Positions 45,701 through 56,085 are shown, numbered from the stretch's first letter. The stretch is 64,000 nt of DNA from Isoptericola halotolerans (GCF_013149785.1 NZ_JABEZU010000001.1:930001-994000); one strand, 5' to 3'. The notes: generated by a model from the letters alone, not told the origin. A program made the numbers and translations.

Positions 45701-48543
45701 ACGGGGCGAACTACTCCTTCAGCGTCGGCGACGGCGAGACCGTGGAGTTCTCCTACGACCTCGCCACGCACGAGCTGGCGATCGACGTGGCGAACCCGCC
45801 GCTGGACGGGGTCGGTCAGCAGGCCGCGCACTGGGTGCGCGAGGCGCTGGTGCTGGCCCCGGAGAGCCTCGGCACCGGGGACGACTGGACGCTGTGGACC
45901 GCCCCCGCCGGCGGGCTGCGGGTGTCCGACGGCCAGGTCACGGGTCCTGACGGCGGCGACCTGCCCGACGGCGCCCTCGCCGTCGAGCTGAGGCCCGCCG
46001 ACGGCGTGCCGGACGACGTGGCCGACGACTTCCCGGCGCTGGCGGGCCACGCCCCGTTCGTGCCGACGTCGGACGGCGCGCCGCTGGACCGCGAGACGGT
46101 GGAGCGGCTGCTCACCGGCCAGCTCCTGGTGGTGCGCTCGGACGATGACGTCGTCACCGCGGCGACCGGGGTGCAGGTCCCGGGCGTGCTCGACGACCTG
46201 TACGCCGAGGCTGCGGCCGACCGTACGTTCGGCGCCGTCGTGCATCCCAACCGCAAGTGGGCCTCGTTCGCGCTCTGGGCTCCCACGGCCCAGGACGTCG
46301 ACCTGCTGGTGTGGCCCGAGGGCCGCGACCTGGAGGCCGACCCGGACCGCTTCGACGCCGCTCGCCAGGCGGACGGCTCCTGGACGCTCGACGGCAAGCA
46401 GACCGACAAGAAGTACCCGTGGGTCGGTGCCCGCTACCGGTACGCCGTGGAGGTGTACGTCCCCGGGGACGTGGCACCCCACGGTTCGGTGGTGGTCAAC
46501 GAGGTGACGGACCCGTACTCCGTGGGGCTGACGCTCGACTCCACGCACTCCGTCGTCGTGGGGCTCGACGACAAGAGGTGGCAACCGAAGGTCTGGCGCA
46601 CCACCCCCCAGCCCGTCGTCGAGCGGCCCGTGGACCAGACGATCTACGAGCTGCACGTGCGGGACTTCTCGATCGCCGACGCCACGGTGCCCGAGGACGT
46701 CCGCGGGACGTACCTCGCGTTCGCCGAGGACGCCTCCGACGGCATGTCCCACCTGCGCGGGCTGGCCGAGGCCGGCCTGACCACGGTGCACCTGCTGCCG
46801 ACGTTCGACATCGCCACCATCCCCGAGGCGCGCGCCGACCAGGAGACCACCGGTGACCTGTCCGGGTTCGCGCCGGACTCCACCGAGCAGCAGGCCGCGG
46901 TGGCGGCCGTGCAGGCGACCGACGGCTTCAACTGGGGCTACGACCCCTACCACTTCACGACGCCGGAGGGCTCGTACGCGGTGGACGCCGACGGCGGCGC
47001 CCGGGTCGCGGAGTTCCGCACGATGGTGGGCTCGCTGCACGACGCCGGACTGCAGGTGGTGCTGGACCAGGTGTTCAACCACACGGCGGCCAGCGGCCAG
47101 GACGCGAAGAGCGTGCTCGACCGTGTGGTGCCGGGCTACTACCACCGGCAGAACCCGATCACCGGGGCGGTCGAGACCAGCACCTGCTGCCAGAACGTCG
47201 CCACGGAGCATGCCCTGGCCGAGAAGCTCATGGTGGACTCGGTCGTCACCTGGGCCCGGGACTACAAGGTCGACGGGTTCCGCTTCGACCTCATGGGGCA
47301 CCACTCCCGGGCGAACATGCTCGCGGTGCGCGAGGCCCTCGACGACCTCACGGTGGCCGAGGACGGCGTGGACGGGTCGGCGGTGTACCTGTACGGCGAG
47401 GGTTGGAACTTCGGCGAGGTCGCCGACGGCGCCCTCTTCGAGCAGGCCACCCAGGGCAACCTGGGAGGCACCGGCATCGGGACGTTCTCCGACCGGCTCC
47501 GCGACGCCGTGCACGGCGGGTCCCCGGTCGACGGGGCGTCGACCTTCACGCAGGGCTTCGGGACCGGGCTGTTCACGGACCCGAACGGCCGTGAGGCGCG
47601 CACGGGCGAGCCCGGCACGGTGAACGACGGCGGGGCGGACGAGGAGGCCGACCTCGCCCACCAGACGGACCTCGTGCGTCTGGGGCTGGCCGGCAACCTG
47701 CGCGAGTTCTCGTTCGTCGCCTCCGACGGCGAGCCCACGCGGGGCGAGGACCTCGACTACCGGGGCTCGCCGGCCGGGTACGCCGACTCCCCGGAGGAGG
47801 TCGTCACCTACGTCGACGCCCACGACAACGAGACGCTGTTCGACCTGCTGGCGCTCAAGCTCCCGCAGGCGACGTCGATGGACGACCGGGTACGGATGAA
47901 CACGCTGTCGCTGGCGACGGCGGCGCTCGCGCAGACGCCGTCGTTCTGGCACGCGGGGACGGACCTGCTGCGGTCGAAGTCGCTGGACCGCAACTCCTAC
48001 GACTCGGGCGACTGGTTCAACGCGATCGACTGGACGGGTCAGGACAACGGGTTCGCCCGTGGCCTGCCGATGGCGGCCGACAACGAGGAGAAGTGGCCGC
48101 TCATGGCGCCGCTGCTGGCCGACCCGGCGCTCACACCGGAGCCGGCGCACATCGCCGAGGCCTCCGGGCGGGCACGGGAGCTGCTGGAGCTGCGCGGCTC
48201 CACGGACCTGTTCCGGCTGGGGTCCGCCGAGCTCATCTCCGAGAAGGTGACGTTCCCGGCCTCCGGTCCGGACGCCGTGCCGGGGGTGATCGTCATGTCG
48301 ATCGACGACACCGTCGGTACCGACGTCGACCCGGATCTGGACGGGGTGCTGACCGTCTTCAACGCCTCGCCGGACCCCGTGACGGTGGCGGTGGACGGCC
48401 TCGCCGGCCGCGACTACGGCCTGTCGGCTGTCCAGCGCGACGGCGGCGACGCCGTCGTGCGCGAGACCGCCTGGGACGCGGGCACCGGGACGGTCGCCGT
48501 GCCGGCACGGACGGTCGCCGTGCTGGTGGAGGACCAGGGCTGA
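42724..48543 (+). CDS. Secreted amylopullulanase with two GH13 catalytic domains
   Basis: This 1939-residue secreted enzyme attacks starch and pullulan outside the cell. Order: signal peptide (cleavage after ASA, about 35); X25-type starch-associated module (GSYEYKVALDGAWDEAYG, about 40-125); and an alpha-amylase GH13 domain (about 158-620) with FRID near 414, FGEVYD near 448 and FLGNHD near 518. Two more X25 modules follow (about 832-915, 925-1005). A pullulanase part has YDPYHFTTPEGSY, DGFRFDLMGHH (Asp near 1522), YGEGWNF (Glu near 1559) and VDAHDNET near 1700, then a beta-sandwich. AAGGAG precedes ATG 42724. No sortase motif is seen. Confidence 0.95.
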   Translation: MVRASRPPLRRRGVAALAALTVAVPGLALASGASAADERTVTLVGDLQTELGCASDWDPSCEATRLAAAGDGLYAADVDLPAGSYEYKVALDGAWDEAYGRDGTDANAPLVLGGDARLRVTYDDATHRVALTPLDLAGEYDDAADDAIVLPPVRQAGADERFYFVMTDRFANGDPDNDTGGLDGDALDHGFDPTDKGFYHGGDIAGLREHLDYIEGLGTTAIWLTPSFMNRPVQGTGDDASAGYHGYWITDFTQIDPHLGTNAELEALIEDAHARGIKVYFDIITNHTADVIDYAEGEYSYIDQATAPYTDAAGEVFDPADYAGTDDFPELDAATSFPYTPVIAPEDADVKVPAWLNDPTLYHNRGDSTWTGESVTFGDFVGLDDLMTEHPTVVNGFVEVYSDWIDLGIDGFRIDTVKHVNPEFWEVWSAEVMDYARAQGKDDFFMFGEVYDADARLLSPYVRDTEMSSVLDFAFQASATSFASGNSAKGLANLFASDDRYTTPETSAAALPTFLGNHDMGRVGYMLAGTDDPLARTELAHELMYLTRGQPVVYYGDEQGFAGSGGDKDARQTLFATQVDSYADQPLVTGETAGSVDRYDTDAPLYTHIAALAALREEHPALSQGAQVERHVADGAGVYAFSRVDRDEKIEHLVAVNNTSAAREATFTTLTPGADYEVLHGDGEPVTADASGEVTLTVGAASAVVLVADRTVGAETDGSIAVEVPAPGAALEGTAPVRAAIDDAWAETSFAWREVGTTDWQPLGTAEDTTPRLFHDVDGLGEGTLVEYRAVTVDADGDRAAASTFASVGVDVSGTVGEVGPDPDIDMVTVPGSHNSEMGCAGDWTPDCESARLSVRPDGVWAGTFDLPAGDYEYKVALNGSWDVNYGVGGVQGGPNATYTHDGGKVTFYWDPVSKDFSSTAQGPIVTLPGSYQDQVGCPSAWAPDCLATWLKDPDGDGVYTWSTDALDGGAYETKVAHGLSWAENYGVGGARDGANYSFSVGDGETVEFSYDLATHELAIDVANPPLDGVGQQAAHWVREALVLAPESLGTGDDWTLWTAPAGGLRVSDGQVTGPDGGDLPDGALAVELRPADGVPDDVADDFPALAGHAPFVPTSDGAPLDRETVERLLTGQLLVVRSDDDVVTAATGVQVPGVLDDLYAEAAADRTFGAVVHPNRKWASFALWAPTAQDVDLLVWPEGRDLEADPDRFDAARQADGSWTLDGKQTDKKYPWVGARYRYAVEVYVPGDVAPHGSVVVNEVTDPYSVGLTLDSTHSVVVGLDDKRWQPKVWRTTPQPVVERPVDQTIYELHVRDFSIADATVPEDVRGTYLAFAEDASDGMSHLRGLAEAGLTTVHLLPTFDIATIPEARADQETTGDLSGFAPDSTEQQAAVAAVQATDGFNWGYDPYHFTTPEGSYAVDADGGARVAEFRTMVGSLHDAGLQVVLDQVFNHTAASGQDAKSVLDRVVPGYYHRQNPITGAVETSTCCQNVATEHALAEKLMVDSVVTWARDYKVDGFRFDLMGHHSRANMLAVREALDDLTVAEDGVDGSAVYLYGEGWNFGEVADGALFEQATQGNLGGTGIGTFSDRLRDAVHGGSPVDGASTFTQGFGTGLFTDPNGREARTGEPGTVNDGGADEEADLAHQTDLVRLGLAGNLREFSFVASDGEPTRGEDLDYRGSPAGYADSPEEVVTYVDAHDNETLFDLLALKLPQATSMDDRVRMNTLSLATAALAQTPSFWHAGTDLLRSKSLDRNSYDSGDWFNAIDWTGQDNGFARGLPMAADNEEKWPLMAPLLADPALTPEPAHIAEASGRARELLELRGSTDLFRLGSAELISEKVTFPASGPDAVPGVIVMSIDDTVGTDVDPDLDGVLTVFNASPDPVTVAVDGLAGRDYGLSAVQRDGGDAVVRETAWDAGTGTVAVPARTVAVLVEDQG

Positions 48544-48563
48544 GACCAGCCACTTCGGTCAAG

Positions 48564-48609
48564 AGTCGCGGCTTGCCTTCGCAGATCGAAGGCAGGCCGC
48601 GACTTTTTC
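48564..48609 (+). terminator. Intrinsic terminator of the amylopullulanase gene
   Basis: AGTCGCGGCTTGCCTTCG (from 48564) pairs with CGAAGGCAGGCCGCGACT (to 48604) with a minor mismatch around a five-base loop, followed by a T run (48604-48608). It is the only hairpin in the window with a clear U tract. Confidence 0.88.
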
Positions 48610-48667
48610 TCCGTGTATGTCCGGTGTGATCCCTCACATGTCGTGACCAGATCGTGATCCTGGCCCG

Positions 48668-48697
48668 TTGACTTCGAGACTTGAAGCCAGCAATGTT
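48668..48697 (+). promoter_or_regulatory. Promoter candidate of the sugar ABC operon
   Basis: TTGACT (48668-48673) and AATGTT (48692-48697), 18 bases apart, are the best promoter pair in the 257-base gap before the binding-protein gene. Between them, ACTTCGAGACTTGAAG contains a short inverted repeat (CTTC/GAAG) that could be an operator. The leader of about 95 bases ends at a GAGAAGGAG ribosome site. Confidence 0.5.
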
Positions 48698-48799
48698 GTC
48701 CCCGGCCTTCTTCCCGGGAGGCTGCGGTCCAGCCCCGACGGGGCGCCGACGGTGAAGGTCGCCGCCGGAGGACCCTCGACGACGAGAAGGAGCGCGAGG

Positions 48800-49954
48800 A
48801 TGCGACTCGGCAAGAAGATGGGCGTGGTCGCCGCAGGTGCGGCGCTGGCGCTCACCCTGACTGCGTGTGCTGGTGACGGTGCGGGCAGCAGCAACGAGAA
48901 CGCCACCGACGGTGAAGCCACCGAGGGCGGCACGATCGGTGTGGCGATGCCCACCGAGACCTCCGAGCGATGGATCGCCGACGGCAACGCCGTGCAGGCG
49001 GGACTCGAGGAGGCCGGCTACGACGTCGACCTGCAGTTCGCGGGCGACGACATCCCGGTCCAGACCCAGCAGATCGACGCGATGATCACCGGTGGCGTCG
49101 AGGCGCTCATCATCGCCGCGATCGACGGCACGGCCCTCACGAGCCAGCTCGACGCCGCCGCCGCCGCAGGGATCCCGGTCATCTCCTACGACCGCCTGAT
49201 CCGCGACAGCGAGAACGTCGACTTCTACGTCTCGTTCGACAACTACAAGGTCGGCGTCGCCCAGGCGACCGCCCTGCTCTACGGCCTCGGTCTGACCGAC
49301 GAGGCCGGCGAGCCCACCGGTGAGGAGGGCCCGTTCAACATCGAGCTCTTCGCCGGCTCGCCGGACGACAACAACGCGAACTTCTTCTGGGACGGCGCGA
49401 TGGACACGCTCCAGCCGTTCTTCGACGACGGCTCGCTCGTGGTCCCTTCCGGGCAGACCGCGTTCGACCAGGCAGCCACGCTGCGCTGGGAGCAGGAGCG
49501 GGCGCAGAAGCGCATGGAGGACCTGCTCACCTCCACCTACACCGGTGGTGAGGAGCTCCACGGCGTGCTCGCCCCGTACGACGGCCTGTCCCGCGGCATC
49601 ATCACGGCGCTCCAGGGCGCCGGCATGGGCGGCGACACGATCGAGGACGGCCTGCCGGTCGTCACCGGTCAGGACGCCGAGATCGCGTCGGTGAAGTACA
49701 TCCAGGACGGTGTGCAGCAGTCCACGATCTTCAAGGACACGCGCAAGCTCGCCGACCAGGCCGTCATCGCCGCGCAGGCGTACCTCGCCGGCGAGGAGCC
49801 CGAGGCGAACGACACCGAGACGTACGACAACGGCGTCAAGACCGTGCCGTCGTACCTCCTCGAGGTCGACACCGTCTACGCGGACAACATCACCGAGCTG
49901 CTGGTCGACAGCGGCTACTGGACCCAGGACCAGATCGACGCCGGCCAGGCGTGA
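48800..49954 (+). CDS. ChvE-type monosaccharide-binding lipoprotein
   Basis: A 384-residue periplasmic-binding-type lipoprotein starts at ATG 48800 (GAGAAGGAG site). The lipobox LTACAG puts the acylated Cys near residue 23, then a Glu/Asn/Gly linker. The mature domain starts TIGVAMPTETSERWIADG, with ALIIAAIDGTAL, PVISYDRLIRDSENVDFYVSFDN and ELFAGSPDDNNANFFWDGA, all typical of ChvE/XylF-like binders of galactose, arabinose, glucose or xylose. It is the first gene of a three-gene uptake operon. A hairpin after it (49971-50013) probably lowers expression of the downstream ATPase and permease. Confidence 0.93.
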   Translation: MRLGKKMGVVAAGAALALTLTACAGDGAGSSNENATDGEATEGGTIGVAMPTETSERWIADGNAVQAGLEEAGYDVDLQFAGDDIPVQTQQIDAMITGGVEALIIAAIDGTALTSQLDAAAAAGIPVISYDRLIRDSENVDFYVSFDNYKVGVAQATALLYGLGLTDEAGEPTGEEGPFNIELFAGSPDDNNANFFWDGAMDTLQPFFDDGSLVVPSGQTAFDQAATLRWEQERAQKRMEDLLTSTYTGGEELHGVLAPYDGLSRGIITALQGAGMGGDTIEDGLPVVTGQDAEIASVKYIQDGVQQSTIFKDTRKLADQAVIAAQAYLAGEEPEANDTETYDNGVKTVPSYLLEVDTVYADNITELLVDSGYWTQDQIDAGQA

Positions 49955-49970
49955 CCTGATCCTGACCACC

Positions 49971-50013
49971 GGGCCCGCCGTCGACGCTTCCCCCGAGCGT
50001 CGGCGGCGGGCCC
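49971..50013 (+). terminator. Intercistronic attenuator hairpin
   Basis: GGGCCCGCCGTCGACGC (49971-49987) pairs with GCGTCGGCGGCGGGCCC (49997-50013) with one wobble pair and a nine-base loop. It starts 17 bases after the binding-protein stop, a usual position for partial termination or mRNA protection that keeps binding protein in excess. Confidence 0.75.
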
Positions 50014-50077
50014 GGCCAGGGCTCCGCACCGGGTCGCCGGCGGCGGGCACACCCCAGAAGGAGGGACGAGGGCGCAC

Positions 50078-51633
<1,556 letters not shown>

Positions 51634-51637
<4 letters not shown>

Positions 51638-52812
51638 ACGTCATCGCCGGAGCCCGGGACCTCATGACCCGGCACCTGCGCGAGAGCGGGATCTTCATCG
51701 CGTTCGCGATGATCGTCGTCCTGTTCTCCGTGCTCAACCCGAACTTCCTGAGCCCGGGGAACCTGACGAACATCATCCTGCAGTACTCGTACATCCTGAT
51801 CCTGGCCATCGGCATGCTCATGATCATCGTGGCGGGGCATATCGACCTGTCCGTCGGATCGGTGGTCGCGCTGACCGGTGCGGTCTCGGCCGTGGTGGTC
51901 ATCAGGATGGGCATGCCGTGGTACATGGGCGTGATCGCGGCGCTCGTGGTCGGGCTGCTCGTCGGGATGTGGCAAGGGTTCTGGGTCGCCTATGTCGGTA
52001 TCCCGGGCTTCATCGTCTCTCTCGCGGGCATGCTGCTCTTCCGTGGCATGACGTACCTGGTGCTCGACAACGTCTCCCTCTCGCCGTTCGGCGGCACGTA
52101 CTACCAGATCGCCAACGGGTTCTCCAACGGGCTGCTCGGCGGTGCGGGCTTCGACGTCTTCACCGTGCTGATCTTCGCGATCGCCGTCGTCGGTTACGCC
52201 GTCAGCCAGTGGCGTTCGCGCCAGGGCAAGATCGCCTACCGGCAGACCGTCGAGTCGCTTCCCATGTTCGCCCTGAAGATCCTCCTCGTCGGCGCGGTCG
52301 TCATGTGGTTCGGCTACCAGCTGTCCCAGAGCCGTGGGCTGCCGCTGGTGCTGATCATCCTGGCCGTGCTGATCATCGTCTACGCGCTGGTGATGCAGAA
52401 GTCGGTCTTCGGCCGGCACATCTACGCCGTCGGCGGTAACCGCCACGCGGCCGAGCTCAGCGGTGTGAAGGTCCGTCGGATCAACTTCTGGATCTTCGTC
52501 AACATGGGCTTCCTGGCCTCCGTGGCCGGCATCGTGTACTCCTCGCGGATGAACGCGGCGCAGCCCGCGGCCGGCAACATGTTCGAGCTCGACGCGATCG
52601 CCGCCTGCTTCATCGGTGGTGCGTCGACCACCGGCGGCATCGGCCGTGTCGGTGGCGCGATGATCGGTGGTCTGATCATGGCCGTCATGTCCAACGGCAT
52701 GCAGCTCATGGGGGTGCCGCAGTCGATGCAGCAGGTGATCAAGGGCCTGGTGCTCCTGCTCGCCGTGGCCTTCGACATCTGGAACAAGCGTCGCGCGGCC
52801 GCCGCGCGCTGA
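51634..52812 (+). CDS. gguB: Sugar ABC transporter permease (GguB/MmsB-type)
   Basis: A 392-residue permease overlaps the ATPase gene by four bases (ATGA). About ten helices are predicted, longer than the eight of RbsC-type permeases, as in XylH/GguB. Motifs are [34 protein letters not shown] (in pieces, about 42-75), the EAA-like [22 protein letters not shown] near 262, and [22 protein letters not shown] near 325. It completes the operon, which ends at a hairpin six bases after the stop. Confidence 0.94.
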
Positions 52813-52818
52813 TCCACC

Positions 52819-52863
52819 GACGACGGCGGGCAGGCGGGGCACTCCCGCCCGCCCGCCGTCGTC
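52819..52863 (+). terminator. Terminator of the sugar ABC operon
   Basis: GACGACGGCGGGCAGGCGGG (52819-52838) pairs with the mirror arm at 52844-52863 with one mismatch and a five-base loop, six bases after the permease stop. Confidence 0.85.
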
Positions 52864-52879
52864 TTCTACACTCCGGTGC

Positions 52880-54082
52880 GTGAAGGGACGGCATCCCATG
52901 GCGGGATCCCAGTCGTCGCTGCGCGAGGCCAACCGAGCCCGCGTCGTGGACGCGGTGAAGAAGCACGGCGGGCTGACACAGGTCGAGCTGGTCGGTGCCA
53001 CCGGGCTGTCCGCCGCGACCGTCTCCGCGATCGTCAAGGAGCTGGTCGCGGGGGAGATCGTCGAGGTCCGCAGCACCGTGCGCTCGGGCCGGCGGGCCCA
53101 GCTCGTCACGCTGGCGCACCGCGTCGGCCTCGTCGCCGGCGTGGTCGTCGGGTTCCGGCACCTGCGGGTCGCCATCGCGGACGTCTCGCACGAGGTGCTC
53201 GCCGAGCAGGTCCTGCCGCTCCCGGCCGACCACCGTCCCGACACCAGCCTCGACCGTGTGGCCCTGCTCGTCGTGGACCTGGTGGAGCGGGTCGGTGCCG
53301 GTCTGGACGAGGTGCTCGGGATCGGGCTGGGCCTGCCGGCTCCGGTCAACCCCGCCACCGGCATGGTCGGGCTGCGAGGGGTGCTGCGCGGCTGGGACTC
53401 CGTCCAGATCGCCCAGGTGCTGGAGAAGCGCCTCGCCCGCCCCGTCTTCGTGGACAACGACGCCAACCTCGGGGCGCTGTCGGAGTCCACCCTCGGCGCC
53501 GGGCGGGACCTGCAGGACATGCTCTACGTCAACGTCTCGCAGGGTGTGGGCGCCGGGCTGGTGGTCAACGGCCGGGTCCACCGCGGCACCGACGGGACGG
53601 CCGGGGAGATCGGTCACGTGCAGGTCGACCCCGCGGGTCGCATCTGCGCGTGCGGCAGCCGAGGGTGCCTCGAGACCGTCGTCGGGAGCCCGGCCCTGCT
53701 CGAACCCCTGTACCCCAGCTACGGCAACCTCACCCTGCGCGACGTGGTGCGGATGACCAAGGAGGACGACCCGGGCTGCCGGGAGATCGTGGCCGACGCC
53801 GGCTCGACCGTCGGTGGGGTCGTCGCCGCGCTGGCGACCGGGCTCGGCCCGCAGCGCGTCGTCGTCGGCGGTGAGCTCGCCGAGACCGGTGAGGCGTTCC
53901 TGGCTCCGTTGCGCGAGGCGATGCGCCGCCGGACGGTCCTGAGCCGGTCCGGTGGTCCCGACGTGGTGCCCGCCGCGCTAGGGTTGCGTGCCGAGCTCCT
54001 GGGTGCGATCGCGCTCGCCCTGGCGAGCACCGACCTGTTCGAGCGACCCGACAGCACCGACGACGAGGGAGCGGGAGGATGA
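52880..54082 (+). CDS. ROK-family transcriptional regulator
   Basis: This 400-residue protein joins an N-terminal HTH (about 15-65: REANRARVVDAVKKHGGLTQVELVGATGLSAATVSAIVKEL, in part) to a ROK sugar-kinase-like domain. The latter has PVFVDNDANLGALSESTLG, GVGAGLVVNGRVHRG and the zinc/ROK motif GRICACGSRGCLET near 258. Such proteins respond to sugars such as xylose. GTG 52880 lies seven bases after TACACT (52867-52872), suggesting a leaderless start; ATG 52898 with an AAGGGA site is the alternative. It overlaps the next ATPase gene by four bases, so regulator and transporter gene share an operon. Confidence 0.92.
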   Translation: MKGRHPMAGSQSSLREANRARVVDAVKKHGGLTQVELVGATGLSAATVSAIVKELVAGEIVEVRSTVRSGRRAQLVTLAHRVGLVAGVVVGFRHLRVAIADVSHEVLAEQVLPLPADHRPDTSLDRVALLVVDLVERVGAGLDEVLGIGLGLPAPVNPATGMVGLRGVLRGWDSVQIAQVLEKRLARPVFVDNDANLGALSESTLGAGRDLQDMLYVNVSQGVGAGLVVNGRVHRGTDGTAGEIGHVQVDPAGRICACGSRGCLETVVGSPALLEPLYPSYGNLTLRDVVRMTKEDDPGCREIVADAGSTVGGVVAALATGLGPQRVVVGGELAETGEAFLAPLREAMRRRTVLSRSGGPDVVPAALGLRAELLGAIALALASTDLFERPDSTDDEGAGG

Positions 54083-54834
54083 CGCTGCCCAACGACGGCA
54101 CGCGCCGGCGCTCGCCCCTGCTCGCCCTGCACGAGGTGAGCAAGAACTTCGGTGCGGTCGAGGCGCTCGTGGGGGTCGACCTGGAGGTCCGGTCCCACGA
54201 GGTCGTGGCCCTCGTCGGCGACAACGGTGCCGGCAAGTCGACGCTCGCCAAGATCGTCGCGGGCGTGCTCGTGCCGGATGCCGGCCAGGTGGAGATCGAC
54301 GGGCGGCCCGTGACGATCCACTCGCCGTCGGCCGCCAACGAGCTCGGTGTGGCGAGCGTCTTCCAGGACCTCGCGGTGTGCGAGAACCTCGACGTGACGG
54401 CCAACGTCTTCCTGGGCCAGGAGAGCCGCAACCGGATGGGCATGCTCCGTGACGGGCAGATGGAGGTCGACACCCGGCGCCTCCTGGAGCACCTCACGGT
54501 GCGGATCCCGTCGGTACGCACCCCGTTGCGCAACCTGTCCGCGGGGCAGCGTCAGGCGGTCGCGATCGCGCGCACCCTGATCGGCGACCCGCGGATCGTC
54601 GTGCTCGACGAGCCGACGGCGGCGCTCTCCGTGGCGCAGACCGGGGAGGTGCTCACGCACATCGAACGGCTGCGGGAGCTCGGGCTCGGGGTGATCCTCA
54701 TCAGTCACAACCTCAACGACGTGCGTGCGGTGGCGGACCGCATCGAGGTCATGCGCCACGGACGCAACAACGGCTCCTTCCCCGCCTCGGCCAGCCACGA
54801 GTCGATCCTGGCCGCGATCACAGGAGCCGCCTGA
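54079..54834 (+). CDS. Single-domain sugar ABC transporter ATPase
   Basis: A 251-residue ATPase with one NBD resembles FrcA and the N-terminal half of GguA. It has Walker [17 protein letters not shown] (about 47-62), Q-loop SVFQDLAVCENLDVTANVFLGQE, signature LSAGQRQAVAIARTL, Walker [13 protein letters not shown] and switch His in LISHNLNDV. It is translationally coupled to the ROK gene and followed by a second binding-protein gene. No permease lies beside it, so it must either work with the GguB upstream or with one elsewhere. Confidence 0.92.
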   Translation: MTLPNDGTRRRSPLLALHEVSKNFGAVEALVGVDLEVRSHEVVALVGDNGAGKSTLAKIVAGVLVPDAGQVEIDGRPVTIHSPSAANELGVASVFQDLAVCENLDVTANVFLGQESRNRMGMLRDGQMEVDTRRLLEHLTVRIPSVRTPLRNLSAGQRQAVAIARTLIGDPRIVVLDEPTAALSVAQTGEVLTHIERLRELGLGVILISHNLNDVRAVADRIEVMRHGRNNGSFPASASHESILAAITGAA

Positions 54835-54891
54835 ACCCACTCGGTGACCGTCGACCGTCGACCATTCGGCGGCCGGTGCCCGAAGACCAGC

Positions 54892-54914
54892 GTCCGCCGC
54901 CCGGTACGGCGGAC
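54892..54914 (+). terminator. Short hairpin before the second binding-protein gene
   Basis: GTCCGCCG (54892-54899) and CGGCGGAC (54907-54914) form a perfect 8-bp stem with a seven-base loop, just before the GGAGG ribosome site of the next gene. It may be an attenuator or an mRNA 5' stabiliser. Confidence 0.5.
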
Positions 54915-54931
54915 TGAAACGGAGGAACGCG

Positions 54932-56065
54932 ATGAATCGACGACTGGCAGCAGGTGCTGCCGTCGTGGGGACGGCTGCCGCGCTCGCCCTGGCGGGTTGC
55001 GGGGCGGGCTCCAGCGAGGAGAGCGAGGGCGGCGGTGGCGCCGGCACGATCGGTGTCGCGATGCCGACGGAGTCGTCCGAACGATGGATCACGGACGGCC
55101 AGACCCTGGCCGCCGGCCTGGAGGAGGCCGGGTACTCCGTCGACCTGCAGTACGCCGGCGACGACACCGCGGGCTTCAAGCAGGCCGACCAGGTGCAGGC
55201 GATGATCGACGGCGGCGCCGAGCTGCTGATCATCGCGGCCGTCGACGGCGCCGGGCTCGGCGACCAGCTCGACGCCGCCGCCGCGCAGGGCATCCCGGTC
55301 ATCGCCTACGACCGCCTGCTCCTCGACACCGAGGGCGTGGACCACTACGTGACGTTCGACAACTACGCGGTCGGCGTCGCCCAGGCCACCTCGCTGCTGC
55401 GCGGGCTCGGTGTCGTCGACAAGGACGGCGAACCCACCGGGGACGAGGGCCCCTACAACATCGAGCTCTTCGCCGGCTCGCTGGACGACAACAACGCCCA
55501 CATGTTCTGGGAGGGTGCGGTCGACACGCTGCAGCCGTACCTCGACGACGGCGTCGTCGAGGTGCCGTCGGGCCAGACGGACATCGTCCAGGCCGAGTCC
55601 TGGCGCTGGTCCAAGGACCTGGCGCAGGACCGGATGTCGAGCCTGCTCGCGCAGTTCTACACCGACGACATCCCGCTGGACGGGATCCTCTCGCCGTACG
55701 ACGGCATCTCGCGCGGCGCGATCACGGCGCTGGCCCTCGACGGTCGGGGCCCCACGATCCCGGACGGCATGCCGGTCGTCACCGGGCAGGACGCCGAGGC
55801 CGCGTCGGTCAAGCTGATCCGCGACAAGATGCAGTACTCGACGGTCTTCAAGGACACGCGCGTCCTGGCGCAGGTGGCCGTGGACGCGGCGCTGGCCTAC
55901 CTGGACGGCGGCGAGCCCGAGGTCAACGACACCGACACGTACGACAACGGCGTCAAGATGGTGCCGTCCTACCTGCTCGACGTCGCGACCGTGAACCGCG
56001 GTGACGTCCAGGAGGTGCTCATCGACAGCGGGTACTACACGGCCGAGGAGATCGGCGAGGCCTGA
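54932..56065 (+). CDS. Second ChvE-type sugar-binding lipoprotein (paralogue)
   Basis: This 377-residue lipoprotein starts at ATG 54932 (CGGAGGAA site), with lipobox ALAGCG and the acylated Cys near residue 23. It is clearly paralogous to the binder at 48800. The two share IGVAMPTE-SERWI, the DLQ-AGDD block, PVI-YDRL, NIELFAGS-DDNNA, the YDGISRG/YDGLSRG segment and VVTGQDAE-ASVK. Differences cluster in the lid-facing loops (for example NNAHMFWEGA against NNANFFWDGA), consistent with a changed sugar preference. It follows the orphan ATPase and is convergent with purU. Confidence 0.93.
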   Translation: MNRRLAAGAAVVGTAAALALAGCGAGSSEESEGGGGAGTIGVAMPTESSERWITDGQTLAAGLEEAGYSVDLQYAGDDTAGFKQADQVQAMIDGGAELLIIAAVDGAGLGDQLDAAAAQGIPVIAYDRLLLDTEGVDHYVTFDNYAVGVAQATSLLRGLGVVDKDGEPTGDEGPYNIELFAGSLDDNNAHMFWEGAVDTLQPYLDDGVVEVPSGQTDIVQAESWRWSKDLAQDRMSSLLAQFYTDDIPLDGILSPYDGISRGAITALALDGRGPTIPDGMPVVTGQDAEAASVKLIRDKMQYSTVFKDTRVLAQVAVDAALAYLDGGEPEVNDTDTYDNGVKMVPSYLLDVATVNRGDVQEVLIDSGYYTAEEIGEA

Positions 56066-56085
56066 CGTCCTCCGCCGGGCGGGAG

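Noticed and set aside
42559-48150. A 1863-codon open frame antisense to the amylopullulanase gene
   Set aside because: It mirrors a long high-GC gene, has Arg/Val/Gly-skewed composition with no domains, and the opposite strand encodes clear GH13 motifs with a signal peptide and ribosome site.
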